Below, piece by piece: positions 44,398 through 54,513 of a stretch of 64,000 nucleotides of DNA. The DNA is taken from NCBI RefSeq assembly GCF_012863495.1, contig NZ_JAAVJL010000001.1, positions 2,414,001 through 2,478,000 of the forward strand, in the 5' to 3' direction. Made by a program: the position numbers and the translations under genes. This stretch comes from Pseudanabaena yagii GIHE-NHR1. GTDB taxonomy: Bacteria; Cyanobacteriota; Cyanobacteriia; Pseudanabaenales; Pseudanabaenaceae. The notes under the pieces are model-generated. The model made no database searches. It was given only the letters and a program-made list of their open reading frames with translations, and had not been told where the DNA came from. The stretch's first letter is position 1. Each line of letters begins with the position of its first letter.

Positions 44398-47300
44398 CTA
44401 TTCAAGCGGTAGAGGTAACATGACCGTAAAAACAGTGCCATCGCTGCCACTCTGTACCTGAATTTCACCGTGATGTTTCTGCACAATCTGTCGCACAATA
44501 TCCAAGCCTAATCCACTACCTTCTCCTCTTGGCTTACTCGTAAAAAACGGCTCAAAAATTTTGGATTGGATCTCTGGCGACATCCCACATCCCGAATCAG
44601 CGATCGCCACCACCACATAACCCGCCTGAGTAGTGATCGCAATTTCTAGAGTTCCTCCATTCCCCATCGCATAAATCGCATTGTCAATTAAATTTACCCA
44701 TACCTGTGTGAGTTCATCGGGATTACAAAGGATTTCAGGAATCTCATCATTATAGCGACGGATGACCTCAATGCTATGTTTCAGACGATTATGGTAGAGG
44801 GTTAGCACCACCTCAATGCTATCGTTCACTTTTGCAAGGATTTGCTCACTATTGTGACTGTGATGGCTATATGCCTTCAGGGCAAATACGATTTTGGCAG
44901 CGCGATCTACTTCCTGTTGAATACTTCGAGTACTGTGATGTTGCATTACCAATGCATAGGCTACCTGTAAAATTTGCTCACATTTTGGATCTTGGAGGAG
45001 CGAAAGATAAAGATTTAGCCCCGAAACTATTTGCATCTGACTGAGTTGGGTGGCAATATCGATCGCATTAGGAATCCCTTGGTCTAATAGAGTGCTTTGT
45101 AGTTGCCGTCGTAGTTGCCGTTCCTCTCGCGTTGATAAAGACTGGTGTGATTGCAAAGCCACATGGATTAAAGCCCGAAACTCTTGTTGCTGTTGAGGAG
45201 ACAGGCTTTGCATGATTCGGGGCAATTGCTGAAGGGTCACATGATTTGCCGTCACAATATTGCTAGTAGCGCTGCGAATTACGCCAAGGGGAGTATTAAT
45301 TTCATGGGCAATACTGGCAATCAGTTGCCCCAATGCAGCCATTTTTTCAGACTGGATTAATTCCTGTTGTGTAGATTGCAGATTACTTAAGGCTTGTGAA
45401 AGTTCTTGAGTCCTCTCTACAACTTTTTGCTCAAGGGTGCTATACAGATGAGCATTCTCTAGGGAAATGGCGGCTTGGGTGCATAACAAATTCAAGAGTT
45501 GTAAGCGATCGCTTGTAAACGTACTTACTGCAAAATTATTCTCTAAATATAAAATCCCTAGTAACTGTCCTTGTTTCAAGATAGGACTACAAAACATACT
45601 TTTGGGCTGATGCTGAATCATGTAACGATCGCCTGCAAATTGAGAGTTTTCTCGTGCGTCGTTGAGAACCAGTGTTTCTAAACTGTTCTTTACCCAATTA
45701 ATTACACTAGTTGGTACATCGTTACTCGTTTCTAATGGTATTGGTGTCGTAAGTATTTGTGTTTGCTGTTCGGATTTGGCGATCGCCACAATCTGCAAAT
45801 TTTGATTGGGTTGTAAGAGCAGGACACATTTATCCGCACCAGCATTAGCAATCAGGATGTTTAACAGCGTTTCTAAAAGCTTATCGAGTTCGATTTCTTG
45901 TGAAATTGTCTGTGAAGCCTTGAGCAAGGTTTCGAGATCGAGAATAGTGGAGTGATTGTAGAAAGATTCGAGCGATAATTTCTGATCAAATCTATGTGTA
46001 TCAGTTTGCTGCCTCAAGGAAACGAGCAATTGTGGATAACGGTTTTCTAAATCGATGACTTTGGCTGTCGCTCCCCAACGCGCATAGGCATAATAGGCTT
46101 CATTCATATAGACTTGAGCTATTTTTTCTTTTCCCAATACTAGATAAAACTTTGCGGCAAGTTCGTTGGCTAAGGCTTCCTCTTGGAGATAGCCATTGTT
46201 TTTAGCTCCAGTGATCGCGCGATCGTACCAATCTCCAGCTAGATTAAATTTCCCCACAACTCGGAGTCGCTCAGCTTCTACTAGAGCTACCTTGTGCTGA
46301 TAATTCATGGGAGCTGATTTAGCGAATTTAGCCAAATATTTGCGAGTAGCTATGACTTTATCTAGATATGCTCTTTGTTGCTTTGGCTTGAGATGAGGGT
46401 ATTGCGACAATCTTACGAGAGCATCATAGAAATAGATCAGCGTTTTCACGAAGGTTCCATCGACAATGGAGAGCATAGATTCAATGATCGCGATCTGCTC
46501 CATTGCTAGTGAGTATTTTTCAAACAAGAGCGCAAGTTGAAGTTTCCGTAGGCTTGTATAAATCTGTAGTTGTCGATCGCTTTTAGAGATTGCAGTTTCA
46601 TCAAAAAAGCGCCCAGTAATTTGGCAAGCATCATTAGGCTCGGTCGTGAGATTTTCCAAAATCTGGCAATTCAGATCATGCATATCCAACATCGAGAGCT
46701 GTTGAAGTTTCTGCAAGGTAGGACGACTAGCGATCGCTTCCCTTTTCAAATCCATGAGATTTTGAGTGGTCCAATAGGATTGGGTGAAGTATACACAGAG
46801 ACTATAAGCAGCATACTCAGTATCACCCACCTCTAAGCTCACTTGATAGGCTTCCATTAATAGGGGTAATGAATTCTGAAGTGATTCCTTTCGATAGGCA
46901 ATAAAGCGAGTCCAGAGAAACAAAGTAGGAGCCAAGGCTTTTTTGGATGCGTGCTGATGACAAAGAGCGATCGCCGCTTTCCCAATAGCATAGCCTTGAT
47001 CTATTTTTCCAAGCTTCTCACAAAGCAAAAAAGCATAGATCGTATAAGCCATTGATGATTTGGGAATATTGCCATAACGTAGATAGATAGAAATACCAAT
47101 AAAGGTCATAAAAGGAAGAATTTCGGGCACACTGCTTTGCGCGGCTGCACCAACTGCGTTAAAAAGATTACAGGCGGCAAGTTTATAAGGATCAGACATA
47201 GGAGGGAGGGCAAGCAGATCCTTAGGGCTTGTGCCAATCATGCGATAGACCGTAGTAAAAAAGCCAAGGACTGTTTGCAATTTGGATGGCTTTTGGGGAA

Positions 47301-47826
47301 TCTGAACACCAAAATAGGGCAACACCTGACGGGCATAGGCGATCGCTGCACGGGCTTGATTTTGCGCTACCATCGCCAAAATCTGAATCTCATAGAATTT
47401 AGCGCGATCTAATTGATTCTTCGCCTGTTGTAATCCAATCCCTATGAGAGTTTCCATCTCGGCATAGATACCTGATAGGTAAGCTACTTCAGCAGCCTGT
47501 TGATGTAGACCTAAACTCAGGTCATATTGATTACGCCAACATTGCGCTGATAAAAGCTGTAACCCTGTCTTCAGATAACTCATCGCTGCTTCATACGCTG
47601 ATGATGCCCGTGCTTTTTTGCCAGCACGCCAATTAAGCTGGGCGAGTTCCTCTCGTTCTTTTGCTTGATCAATCAGAGAAATACCACAATTAAGTTGATT
47701 GACAATATGGAAAAGCTGCAACTCCTGTTCATGGCTAGAGTAGCGATTTAGGAGCAATCTGCCAATATCAAGATGCACTGCTTCCTTTTGGGAATTGGGG
47801 ATGAGTGAGTAGGCAGCCTGTTGCAC
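44398..47826 (-). CDS. C-terminal fragment of Ser/Thr kinase-AAA-GAF-histidine kinase (frameshifted)
   Basis: 1142 residues if initiated at GTG 47826, but homologous coding continues upstream to about 47917: the frame reads PKFEGNSVNIPEFWNWESGY, then FRFLHDRVQQAAYSLIP, the canonical continuation of these fusion proteins. So this is the C-terminal part of the gene at 47748-49937, separated by a one-base loss. Content: a long TPR/helical region (to about 640), GAF domain (TLLNILIANAGADKCVLLLQP...MFCSPILKQGQLLGILYLEN), HisKA with ALGQLIASIAHEINTPLGV, a ~120-residue insert, and ATPase ([31 protein letters not shown]). The kinase core matches the neighbour at 42675. Confidence 0.88.
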   Translation of the reverse strand: MQQAAYSLIPNSQKEAVHLDIGRLLLNRYSSHEQELQLFHIVNQLNCGISLIDQAKEREELAQLNWRAGKKARASSAYEAAMSYLKTGLQLLSAQCWRNQYDLSLGLHQQAAEVAYLSGIYAEMETLIGIGLQQAKNQLDRAKFYEIQILAMVAQNQARAAIAYARQVLPYFGVQIPQKPSKLQTVLGFFTTVYRMIGTSPKDLLALPPMSDPYKLAACNLFNAVGAAAQSSVPEILPFMTFIGISIYLRYGNIPKSSMAYTIYAFLLCEKLGKIDQGYAIGKAAIALCHQHASKKALAPTLFLWTRFIAYRKESLQNSLPLLMEAYQVSLEVGDTEYAAYSLCVYFTQSYWTTQNLMDLKREAIASRPTLQKLQQLSMLDMHDLNCQILENLTTEPNDACQITGRFFDETAISKSDRQLQIYTSLRKLQLALLFEKYSLAMEQIAIIESMLSIVDGTFVKTLIYFYDALVRLSQYPHLKPKQQRAYLDKVIATRKYLAKFAKSAPMNYQHKVALVEAERLRVVGKFNLAGDWYDRAITGAKNNGYLQEEALANELAAKFYLVLGKEKIAQVYMNEAYYAYARWGATAKVIDLENRYPQLLVSLRQQTDTHRFDQKLSLESFYNHSTILDLETLLKASQTISQEIELDKLLETLLNILIANAGADKCVLLLQPNQNLQIVAIAKSEQQTQILTTPIPLETSNDVPTSVINWVKNSLETLVLNDARENSQFAGDRYMIQHQPKSMFCSPILKQGQLLGILYLENNFAVSTFTSDRLQLLNLLCTQAAISLENAHLYSTLEQKVVERTQELSQALSNLQSTQQELIQSEKMAALGQLIASIAHEINTPLGVIRSATSNIVTANHVTLQQLPRIMQSLSPQQQQEFRALIHVALQSHQSLSTREERQLRRQLQSTLLDQGIPNAIDIATQLSQMQIVSGLNLYLSLLQDPKCEQILQVAYALVMQHHSTRSIQQEVDRAAKIVFALKAYSHHSHNSEQILAKVNDSIEVVLTLYHNRLKHSIEVIRRYNDEIPEILCNPDELTQVWVNLIDNAIYAMGNGGTLEIAITTQAGYVVVAIADSGCGMSPEIQSKIFEPFFTSKPRGEGSGLGLDIVRQIVQKHHGEIQVQSGSDGTVFTVMLPLPLE

Positions 47827-49937
47827 ACGATCATGGAGAAATCGAAAAGAACAGTAACCCGATTCCCAATTCCAGAATTCAGGGATATTGACGCTATTGC
47901 CTTCAAATTTCGGTTGAAAAATTTATAAATTTGATTGAGAGGAACTAGTAATCCTTCCTGCAAAGCTTGCCATAAAGCCATTGCTGTCTCGATGCCCGAT
48001 TGGGAAGAGCCGATCGCTAATGTCTGCAAATCAAACTGTGTACCAATGCAAGCAGCCAATTTCAATATTGATTGCGTGCTCGGGGATAGTTTTTGTAACT
48101 GTTGCGCGATGAAGACTACCACATCATCAGTCAAGCTTTGGAATTTGATTTGGCTGAGGTCGCATAGCCAATAGCCTGTATCCCTATTGAACTGGATTAA
48201 TCCATCTTGATGTAAGGTCTTGAGAAATTGGGTGGTAAAAAAAGGATTTCCTTGGGTCTTTTGATAGACTAACTCGGTTAATGGTTGAGCAAGGGCGCGA
48301 TCGCAACTCAAGGTCTCCGCCACCAATTGATTGATATCGGATGGGAGCAACGCTTGTAGGGCGATCGTCTTGATTGTGGTTTCTAACTTTTCTAATTCGC
48401 GCACCGTCAGCATCAGGGGGTGAGCTGGTGTTACTTCGTTATCGCGATATGCACCTAGAACTAGCAGATACCTGACATCCTGCATTAATAGTTTTAATAA
48501 TTGCAAGGATGCCGAATCTGCCCACTGAAGGTCATCAAGAAAGATCACTAGTGGATGCTCTGCGGTTGTAAAAACTTGAATGAATTTCTGAAAGAGTAAG
48601 TTGAAGCGATTTTGCGCGGCATTGCCAGATAATTCAGTTGCTGGAGGCTGTTCTCCGATAATTCGCTCTAGTTCAGGGAGCATTTGGATAATGATCTGAC
48701 CATTCTCCCCCAATGCCTTGAGGATTTCGTTTTTCCAGAGATTGAGTTGAGCATCACTCTCACTCATAAGCTGTCCCATCAAATCGCGGAAAGCCTGTAC
48801 AAAAGCCGAAAATGGGATATTACGATTGAATTGGTCAAACTTGCCTTTGATGAAGTAACCATGTTTTCGCACGATCGGTTTATGGACTTCATTCACCACA
48901 AAGGTTTTGCCAATGCCAGAAAAACCCGCGACAAGCATCAGTTCGACATTTCCCTGTGAGACCCGCTCAAAAGCGTCTAGCAAAGTCTTTGTTTCCGCGT
49001 CCCGCCCGTAGAGTTTTTCAGGAATGATAAAGCGATCGCTGCGATCCGTTGAAGCAATCGCAAATGGGGTAATGGTTCCTGTGGTGCTAAGTTGCTCTAG
49101 GGCAAGCTCTAAGTCATACTTCAGCCCCAATGCACTCTGATAGCGATCTTCGGCATTTTTTGCCATCAGTTTGGCGACAATCTGCTCAATTGGCACAGGA
49201 ATATCAGATTGTAATTTGCTAACCTTAGGAATCGGCTTTGCTAAGTGACAATGCATTAACTCCAAGAGATCGTCTGTTTGATAGGGTAATTCCCCTGTCA
49301 ATAGTTCAAAGAAGGTGATCCCCAATGCATAAAAGTCCGAGCGGTAGTCGATCCCCCGATTCATCCTCCCTGTTTGTTCTGGAGCAATGTAAGCTAAGGT
49401 TCCTTCTAAAACATTAGGATGTTTTATTTCCTCAGTTTCCTTAGGTAAGAGCGTGGCAATGCTAAAGTCGGTTAATTGGATTTGCTGAGATACAGGATCG
49501 ATGAGGATATTGGCTGGTTTAATATCTTTATGGATTATTCTCTGTTGATAGAGATAATGCAAAATATCCGCTAATTGAATTGCGATCGCCAAAAACTCGG
49601 AGATGCTTAAAGTATTAACAGCAATATATTCCTGAAGTGGACAAAAACCTTGATCGGCGGTAACTAAGATATATCCATTACTATAAGGTTCTAAGGCAAG
49701 GGGTTGTGATATTCCTGAGAAATTTAGGTTTTTGGTAATTGTGTAGTGGTTATGTAGCCTTAACAGTTCATTGAGCGTTGGGCGATCACTTTTGAGCATT
49801 TTCAGGATTACAGGCTGCTGATCAACTAAACGCACAGCGCGATAAACCAAGGTACGGCTACCTGCATATACCTGTTCGCCAATATGGTAACCATCAAGTT
49901 TGGGCAAGCGATCGCGGTGATTTGTACTTGATTGCAT
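47748..49937 (-). CDS. N-terminal fragment of Ser/Thr kinase-AAA-GAF-histidine kinase (frameshifted)
   Basis: 729 residues as read, of which about the first 673 are genuine. Ser/Thr kinase domain 14-290: ILKML (Lys), IIHKDIKPANILID (catalytic loop), DFSIATLL (DFG as DFS), GTLAYIAPEQTGRMNRGIDYRSDFYALG. AAA/STAND ATPase from about 310: Walker A GFSGIGKT, LVIFLDDLQWAD. At 47917-47921 the T-run of the coding strand has five T; a sixth would keep ...YKFFQPKFEG in frame into the downstream part. With it the gene (44398-49937) encodes 1846 residues, the usual size of this cyanobacterial/proteobacterial fusion. Kinase may still be made alone. Confidence 0.88.
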   Translation of the reverse strand: MQSSTNHRDRLPKLDGYHIGEQVYAGSRTLVYRAVRLVDQQPVILKMLKSDRPTLNELLRLHNHYTITKNLNFSGISQPLALEPYSNGYILVTADQGFCPLQEYIAVNTLSISEFLAIAIQLADILHYLYQQRIIHKDIKPANILIDPVSQQIQLTDFSIATLLPKETEEIKHPNVLEGTLAYIAPEQTGRMNRGIDYRSDFYALGITFFELLTGELPYQTDDLLELMHCHLAKPIPKVSKLQSDIPVPIEQIVAKLMAKNAEDRYQSALGLKYDLELALEQLSTTGTITPFAIASTDRSDRFIIPEKLYGRDAETKTLLDAFERVSQGNVELMLVAGFSGIGKTFVVNEVHKPIVRKHGYFIKGKFDQFNRNIPFSAFVQAFRDLMGQLMSESDAQLNLWKNEILKALGENGQIIIQMLPELERIIGEQPPATELSGNAAQNRFNLLFQKFIQVFTTAEHPLVIFLDDLQWADSASLQLLKLLMQDVRYLLVLGAYRDNEVTPAHPLMLTVRELEKLETTIKTIALQALLPSDINQLVAETLSCDRALAQPLTELVYQKTQGNPFFTTQFLKTLHQDGLIQFNRDTGYWLCDLSQIKFQSLTDDVVVFIAQQLQKLSPSTQSILKLAACIGTQFDLQTLAIGSSQSGIETAMALWQALQEGLLVPLNQIYKFFNRNLKAIASISLNSGIGNRVTVLFDFSMIVCNRLPTHSSPIPKRKQCILILADCS

Positions 49938-50041
49938 AACTATAATCCCCTTGATACATCAATCTCCCCAAAACATGATCAATTGTACTTCACAGGAAAC
50001 AGGGCAATTAAGTTACAACCTGTTGAAGCTTGAAATAGTAC

Positions 50042-50090
50042 AGAGAAATTTTTGAAAACGCTGCTTTGCCACACTTTCAAAAATTTCTCT
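50042..50090. repeat. 16-bp hairpin with GCTTTGCC loop
   Basis: Arms 50042-50057 and 50075-50090; loop ACGCTGCTTTGCCACAC resembles the loop of the hairpin after ndhS, followed by ATTTTTT. Confidence 0.6.
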
Positions 50091-50234
50091 ATTTTTTAAT
50101 TTGGGGCAATGAGCTGGAGCATCTCATCCCATTCATCAAGCGATCAAGCTCATAAAATTAGCGCATGGGGGATCGCTGAAACCCCATGCAATACGCAGAT
50201 TTTGGTAAGTATCTGAGCGCAATTAAATATAAAA

Positions 50235-50291
50235 AGCCAAAACCTGTAGCGTTTGTTGCAATTGCGCTACAGGTTTTGGCTCTGTTTTTTT
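50235..50291 (+). repeat. 17-bp hairpin followed by T-run
   Basis: Arms 50235-50251 and 50265-50281 with a 13-nt loop, then CTGTTTTTTT. Looks like a terminator but no plus-strand gene precedes it; may end an unrecognised RNA or be a dispersed repeat. Confidence 0.5.
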
Positions 50292-50368
50292 ATTATGCCT
50301 AGCAACTTAAGCTAAAAATTACATAGAGTCTGATTAGGTAGTCCTAAACAGGAAAAGATTTATTTTGG

Positions 50369-50403
50369 TAAGGATGGGTGGCACGTCGCGCCGCCCATCC
50401 TTA
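50369..50403. repeat. Decayed GGCGGCGC-type palindrome
   Basis: TAAGGATGGGTGGCACG is mirrored by CGCGCCGCCCATCCTTA with two mismatches; a degenerate copy of the palindrome at 19254-19290. Confidence 0.55.
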
Positions 50404-50516
50404 TATATTTAGCGCTACCTCTGATTAGATACAAAGGGCTATCAATAGTGACAGAAGATAATCTATTTTTAATTTGCAATTAAATTAGTTAAACTTAAAT
50501 TAGTTAGACTGATGTT

Positions 50517-52217
50517 ATGCAAAAAAAAGTAAATTTAATTTTAGTAGTTGATGATGAAGTTGAAGTTCAACGACTTTTTCAGCAACGATTTAGGAAGCGG
50601 ATTCAATCTGGAGAACTTGCATTTCAGTTTGCATCAAATGGAGTAGAGGCTCTTAAAGTTCTACAGGAAAATACTTCTATTTCCATGATTCTTACTGACA
50701 TCAGAATGCCAGAGATGGATGGGTTATCGCTAATCTCTAAATTGGTAGAGCTAGAAGCTCCGCCCAAAGCTGTAGTGCTCTCTGCCTATGGGGATATGCA
50801 AAACATTCGGATGGCAATGAATTATGGTGCTTTTGATTTTATAACTAAGCCCATTGATTTTACAGATCTCGAAATTACGATTGATAAGACACTTGCATTT
50901 GTTAATCACATAGAAGAACAACAACGCAAGCTTGATGAAGCTCAACAACAACTCCGCGCCCATGAACAACAGGAGATTGCTTTAGCCCAAGCCAAAGAAA
51001 TTGCCGAGTCAGCCAATAAAGCTAAAAGTGCTTTTCTTGCCAGTATGAGTCATGAAATTCGTACTCCAATGAATGGCGTATTAGGAATGGTACAACTGCT
51101 AGCAACTACCGAGCTAACTCCAGAGCAGAGAAATTACTTAGAAATAATTGGCAATAGTGGTAATGCTCTTTTAAAAATTATTAATGATATTCTTGATTTT
51201 TCTAAAATTGAAGCAGGCATGATCGACATAGAAAAAGAGCCTCTTATTTTAGAAGATGTGATGAAGTCTGTATGCGAAATTCTTGGTAAACAGGCAACCG
51301 ATCGCGATATTCATCTGCAATATTATATAAATCCTGATATTCCCAAAACTTTACTAGGCGATAGTGCACGTCTTCGCCAAATATTAATTAATTTATTAGC
51401 TAATGCCATTAAATTCACAAAGCATGGAAATGTCTCTCTCTCTGTTAATCCCTACATTCTCTATGATGCTGACCCAAATCATTATGGATTAGTTTTTATA
51501 GTTGAGGATACGGGTATCGGTATTCGTCGCGATCGCTTACATCTATTATTTCAACCTTTTAGCCAAGGCGATTCTTCGATTAGTCGTAAATATGGTGGTA
51601 CAGGATTAGGTTTAGTTATTTGCAAACGCCTAGTGGAATTAATGGGAGGGACAATTTGGGTTGAGAGTCAGGGAAATATGGGTGGCAATCCTCCCGCAGA
51701 ATATTTATCCAATCCAGAATCTACGCCCAACCAAGGTTCTAAATTTTCCTTTACGATCATCGCCGATAAAGCGTTAGAGAGCTTTACTCCTAATTTAATT
51801 AACCTTCCTAGAATGAGACCAGCGATCGCAGATAGCTCTCCTAAAAGAGATCTCAAAATTTTGTTAGCCGAAGATGACCTCACTAGTCAAAAAATATTTA
51901 ATCTCTTCATGAAAAGAATCGGTTATCGAGTGGACATAGCTAATAATGGATTAGAAGCGATCGAAATGTTGCAGCGTCAATCCTATCAAATAATTTTTAT
52001 GGATGTCCAAATGCCTGAAATGGATGGGATCACTGCTACTCAAAAAATACGCCAAGAAATTGAGGCGCAGCCTTGGATTATCGCATTAACTGCAAATGCT
52101 TTTTCTGAAGATCAACAAGCATGTTTTGATGCAGGAATGAATGACTTTCTCACAAAACCAGTTCAGCTTGACAATATCATCCATGTAGTTAATCGCTATA
52201 CTCAGCAATCTCACTAA
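50517..52217 (+). CDS. REC-HisKA-HATPase-REC hybrid kinase
   Basis: 566 residues. First receiver 6-128 with Asp61 ([11 protein letters not shown]); coiled coil ([21 protein letters not shown]); HisKA with His179 in [18 protein letters not shown]; ATPase with [17 protein letters not shown] and [11 protein letters not shown]; second receiver about 445-560 with [13 protein letters not shown]. The first receiver is about as close to that of the REC-GGDEF-EAL protein at 36109 as a recent duplicate (shared VQRL.QQRFRK, SAYGDM.NIR, GAFDF.TKPIDF), so both may be read by one upstream kinase. No TM. Confidence 0.93.
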   Translation: MQKKVNLILVVDDEVEVQRLFQQRFRKRIQSGELAFQFASNGVEALKVLQENTSISMILTDIRMPEMDGLSLISKLVELEAPPKAVVLSAYGDMQNIRMAMNYGAFDFITKPIDFTDLEITIDKTLAFVNHIEEQQRKLDEAQQQLRAHEQQEIALAQAKEIAESANKAKSAFLASMSHEIRTPMNGVLGMVQLLATTELTPEQRNYLEIIGNSGNALLKIINDILDFSKIEAGMIDIEKEPLILEDVMKSVCEILGKQATDRDIHLQYYINPDIPKTLLGDSARLRQILINLLANAIKFTKHGNVSLSVNPYILYDADPNHYGLVFIVEDTGIGIRRDRLHLLFQPFSQGDSSISRKYGGTGLGLVICKRLVELMGGTIWVESQGNMGGNPPAEYLSNPESTPNQGSKFSFTIIADKALESFTPNLINLPRMRPAIADSSPKRDLKILLAEDDLTSQKIFNLFMKRIGYRVDIANNGLEAIEMLQRQSYQIIFMDVQMPEMDGITATQKIRQEIEAQPWIIALTANAFSEDQQACFDAGMNDFLTKPVQLDNIIHVVNRYTQQSH

Positions 52218-52367
52218 TAAGAATGGGCAATGCGATGCGTCACCCATTCGATACTCTGGCGAAATGTATCCTATTTATCAAAGCGATCGCGATACACTTG
52301 TCTAGGTAATAGTTTGATCAAGTCTGCCTAAACTCGATCAAATGATAAATATGATCTAGTACTGCAA

Positions 52368-54149
52368 ATGTCTGTCCATCCCTTTATTCGACTGACCCGA
52401 TACGCACGCAACTACCGCCGCCAAATTTGGACGGCAACCACTTGTTCTATTCTCAATAAGTTCTTTGATCTTGCGCCACCAGTTTTAATTGGAGCAGCGA
52501 TCGATCTGGTATTACAGAAAGAGAACTTCTGGGCAAATCCCTTTGGTGTCCAAGGGCTAGCCGCACAGCTATTCGTACTTTCGGCGATCAGTGGCGTGAT
52601 TTGGGGATTGGAATCAATTTTTGAATATGCCTATGCGCTGCAATGGCGTAACCTCGCTCAGACGGTACAGCATGATCTCCGCCTTGATGCCTATCAACAT
52701 TTACAGGAATTAGAACTTGCCTTTTTTGAGGAACGGAGTTCAGGCGGGTTAATGTCAATTTTGAGTGATGATGTTAATCAATTGGAACGCTTTCTCGATG
52801 GCGGCGCTAATGAAGTTATTCAAGTTTCGGCGACGATACTCCTAATTGGCGGTGCATTTTTTGTAATTACGCCCAATGTGGCTTGGTTGGCACTATCACC
52901 GATGCCTTTTATTCTCTGGGGTTCCGTTTGGTTTCAGAAATTTCTTGCACCACGCTATGCCGATGTGCGGGAAAAAGTGGGTTTACTCAATGGTCAGTTG
53001 TCCAATAATATTGGCGGTATCACCACGATTAAAGCCTTTGTCACTGAGGATTACGAACGTAAGCGCATTGAGAAAGAAAGTAATCGCTATCGCCAAAGTA
53101 ATCGTCGTGCGATCGCCTATAGTGCTGCCTTCGTTCCCTTAATCCGCATTTTAATCTTTATCGGTTTTATCGCAATTCTGTATTATGGCGGTTTGGAAGT
53201 GCAAGCTCAAAGATTATCAGTCGGTAACTATTCCGTCATGGTCTATCTAATTCAGCGCTTGCTCTGGCCCCTGACGCGCTTAGGTGAAACCCTTGACCAA
53301 TACCAAAGAGCTATGGCATCTACCAATCGTATTCTCGATTTGCTGGATACCCCGATCGCCATTCATTCAGGCTCAAAGGTTTTGCCATCGCCAGCACTAG
53401 TACAAGGCGAGATCCAGCTCAAAGATGTCACCTTTGGCTATAACCCTAGTTTCCCAATTGTCGAAAATCTATCCTTGGACATTGCGGCTAATAAAACTAC
53501 GGCGATTGTCGGTGCGACGGGTTCAGGTAAAAGTACCTTAGTGAAGTTGCTTTTACGCTTATACGAAATCCAATCGGGCAATATCTTTTTAGATGGTATC
53601 GAGATTCGTGAACTCGAATTGCGATCGCTACGTTCCTGCATTGGTTGGGTGAGCCAAGATGTGTTTCTATTTCATGGTTCTGTTTTGGAAAACATTGCCT
53701 ATGGTTCCTTTGATGCAACAGTTGAACAAATTGTAGCAGCCGCGAAGATTGCTGAGGCTCATGAGTTTATCCAAGCCTTACCTCAGGGTTACGATACGAT
53801 TGTGGGTGAGCGTGGTCAAAAGCTCTCAGGTGGACAGCGACAAAGAATTGCGATCGCTCGTGCAGTACTACGAAATCCGCCGATCTTGATTCTCGATGAG
53901 GCGACTTCGGCAGTAGATAATGAAACTGAGGCTGCCATTCAAAAATCCCTCGATCAGATTACGAAAAACCGCACAACGATCGCGATTGCCCATCGTCTCT
54001 CGACGATTCGCAATGCTGATCGCATTTATGTAATGGATCATGGCAAGGTCGTTGAGACAGGAACCCATGATCAGTTAGTTGCCCTAAATGGTATTTACAC
54101 TGGCTTGTGGAATCTACAAACTGGACAAACTCATGGGTTTGTAGCGTAA
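52368..54149 (+). CDS. ABC exporter, fused membrane and ATPase domains (MsbA/LmrA-like)
   Basis: 593 residues. Six TMs in residues 20-320, then the nucleotide-binding domain: Walker A GATGSGKST, Q-loop WVSQDVFLFHG, signature LSGGQRQRIAIARA, Walker B ILILDEATSAVD, H-loop IAHRLSTI. Half-size exporter that should form a homodimer; the cargo may be lipid, drug or peptide. ATG at 52368 stands 150 bp after the hybrid kinase. Followed by a HIP1-rich spacer. Confidence 0.95.
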   Translation: MSVHPFIRLTRYARNYRRQIWTATTCSILNKFFDLAPPVLIGAAIDLVLQKENFWANPFGVQGLAAQLFVLSAISGVIWGLESIFEYAYALQWRNLAQTVQHDLRLDAYQHLQELELAFFEERSSGGLMSILSDDVNQLERFLDGGANEVIQVSATILLIGGAFFVITPNVAWLALSPMPFILWGSVWFQKFLAPRYADVREKVGLLNGQLSNNIGGITTIKAFVTEDYERKRIEKESNRYRQSNRRAIAYSAAFVPLIRILIFIGFIAILYYGGLEVQAQRLSVGNYSVMVYLIQRLLWPLTRLGETLDQYQRAMASTNRILDLLDTPIAIHSGSKVLPSPALVQGEIQLKDVTFGYNPSFPIVENLSLDIAANKTTAIVGATGSGKSTLVKLLLRLYEIQSGNIFLDGIEIRELELRSLRSCIGWVSQDVFLFHGSVLENIAYGSFDATVEQIVAAAKIAEAHEFIQALPQGYDTIVGERGQKLSGGQRQRIAIARAVLRNPPILILDEATSAVDNETEAAIQKSLDQITKNRTTIAIAHRLSTIRNADRIYVMDHGKVVETGTHDQLVALNGIYTGLWNLQTGQTHGFVA

Positions 54150-54255
54150 ACTCATATGGGGAATCTGATGAAGTTCAGGTTTCCCTAAATCTTCAATTAA
54201 GAGTCAGTGATCGCCCCTAATCTCTCTCCATTAATAAAGCGATCACCAGATTTTG

Positions 54256-54513
54256 CTATTCATAATGTGACCATACAGAAACAACTCTGATGGTTTTAGT
54301 TTCCTCATTGATTGAGTAAACCAAACGATGTTTGATATTGATTCGTCTTGAGAAATATCCTTTCAAATTGCCTGATAGTTTCTCATAGGGAGGCTCATAA
54401 GGATTCTGTTTGAGAATTTCTAGCAAAGATTTGAGGTTAGAGTCCAAATTAGCAGACTTCAATTTTTTGGCATCCTTAATCACATTTCGACTAAATTCAA
54501 TCTTCCAATCCAT
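54256..54513 (-). CDS. yoeB: YoeB-family mRNA interferase toxin
   Basis: 85 residues, normal for Txe/YoeB. MDWKIEFSRNVIKDAKKLKSANL start, LKQNPYEPPYEKLSGNLKGYFSRRINIKHRLVYSIN core, and the C-terminal VVSVWSHYE with the catalytic His/Tyr. Ribosome-dependent RNase of the RelE superfamily. It overlaps the antitoxin gene by 17 bases, antitoxin first, as expected for yefM-yoeB. Confidence 0.93.
   Translation of the reverse strand: MDWKIEFSRNVIKDAKKLKSANLDSNLKSLLEILKQNPYEPPYEKLSGNLKGYFSRRINIKHRLVYSINEETKTIRVVSVWSHYE

Larger units (their letters stand above)
49938..50516. other. Intergenic region with three hairpins
   Basis: No gene supported in 579 bp between two divergent signalling genes. Hairpins at 50042-50090, 50235-50281 and 50369-50403 are listed separately. 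Confidence 0.5.

Noticed and set aside
47917-47921. Programmed ribosomal frameshift signal
   Set aside because: The T-run alone could slip, but there is no clear slippery heptamer with pseudoknot, and a missing base in a homopolymer is a simpler explanation. Kept only as an option in the finding.
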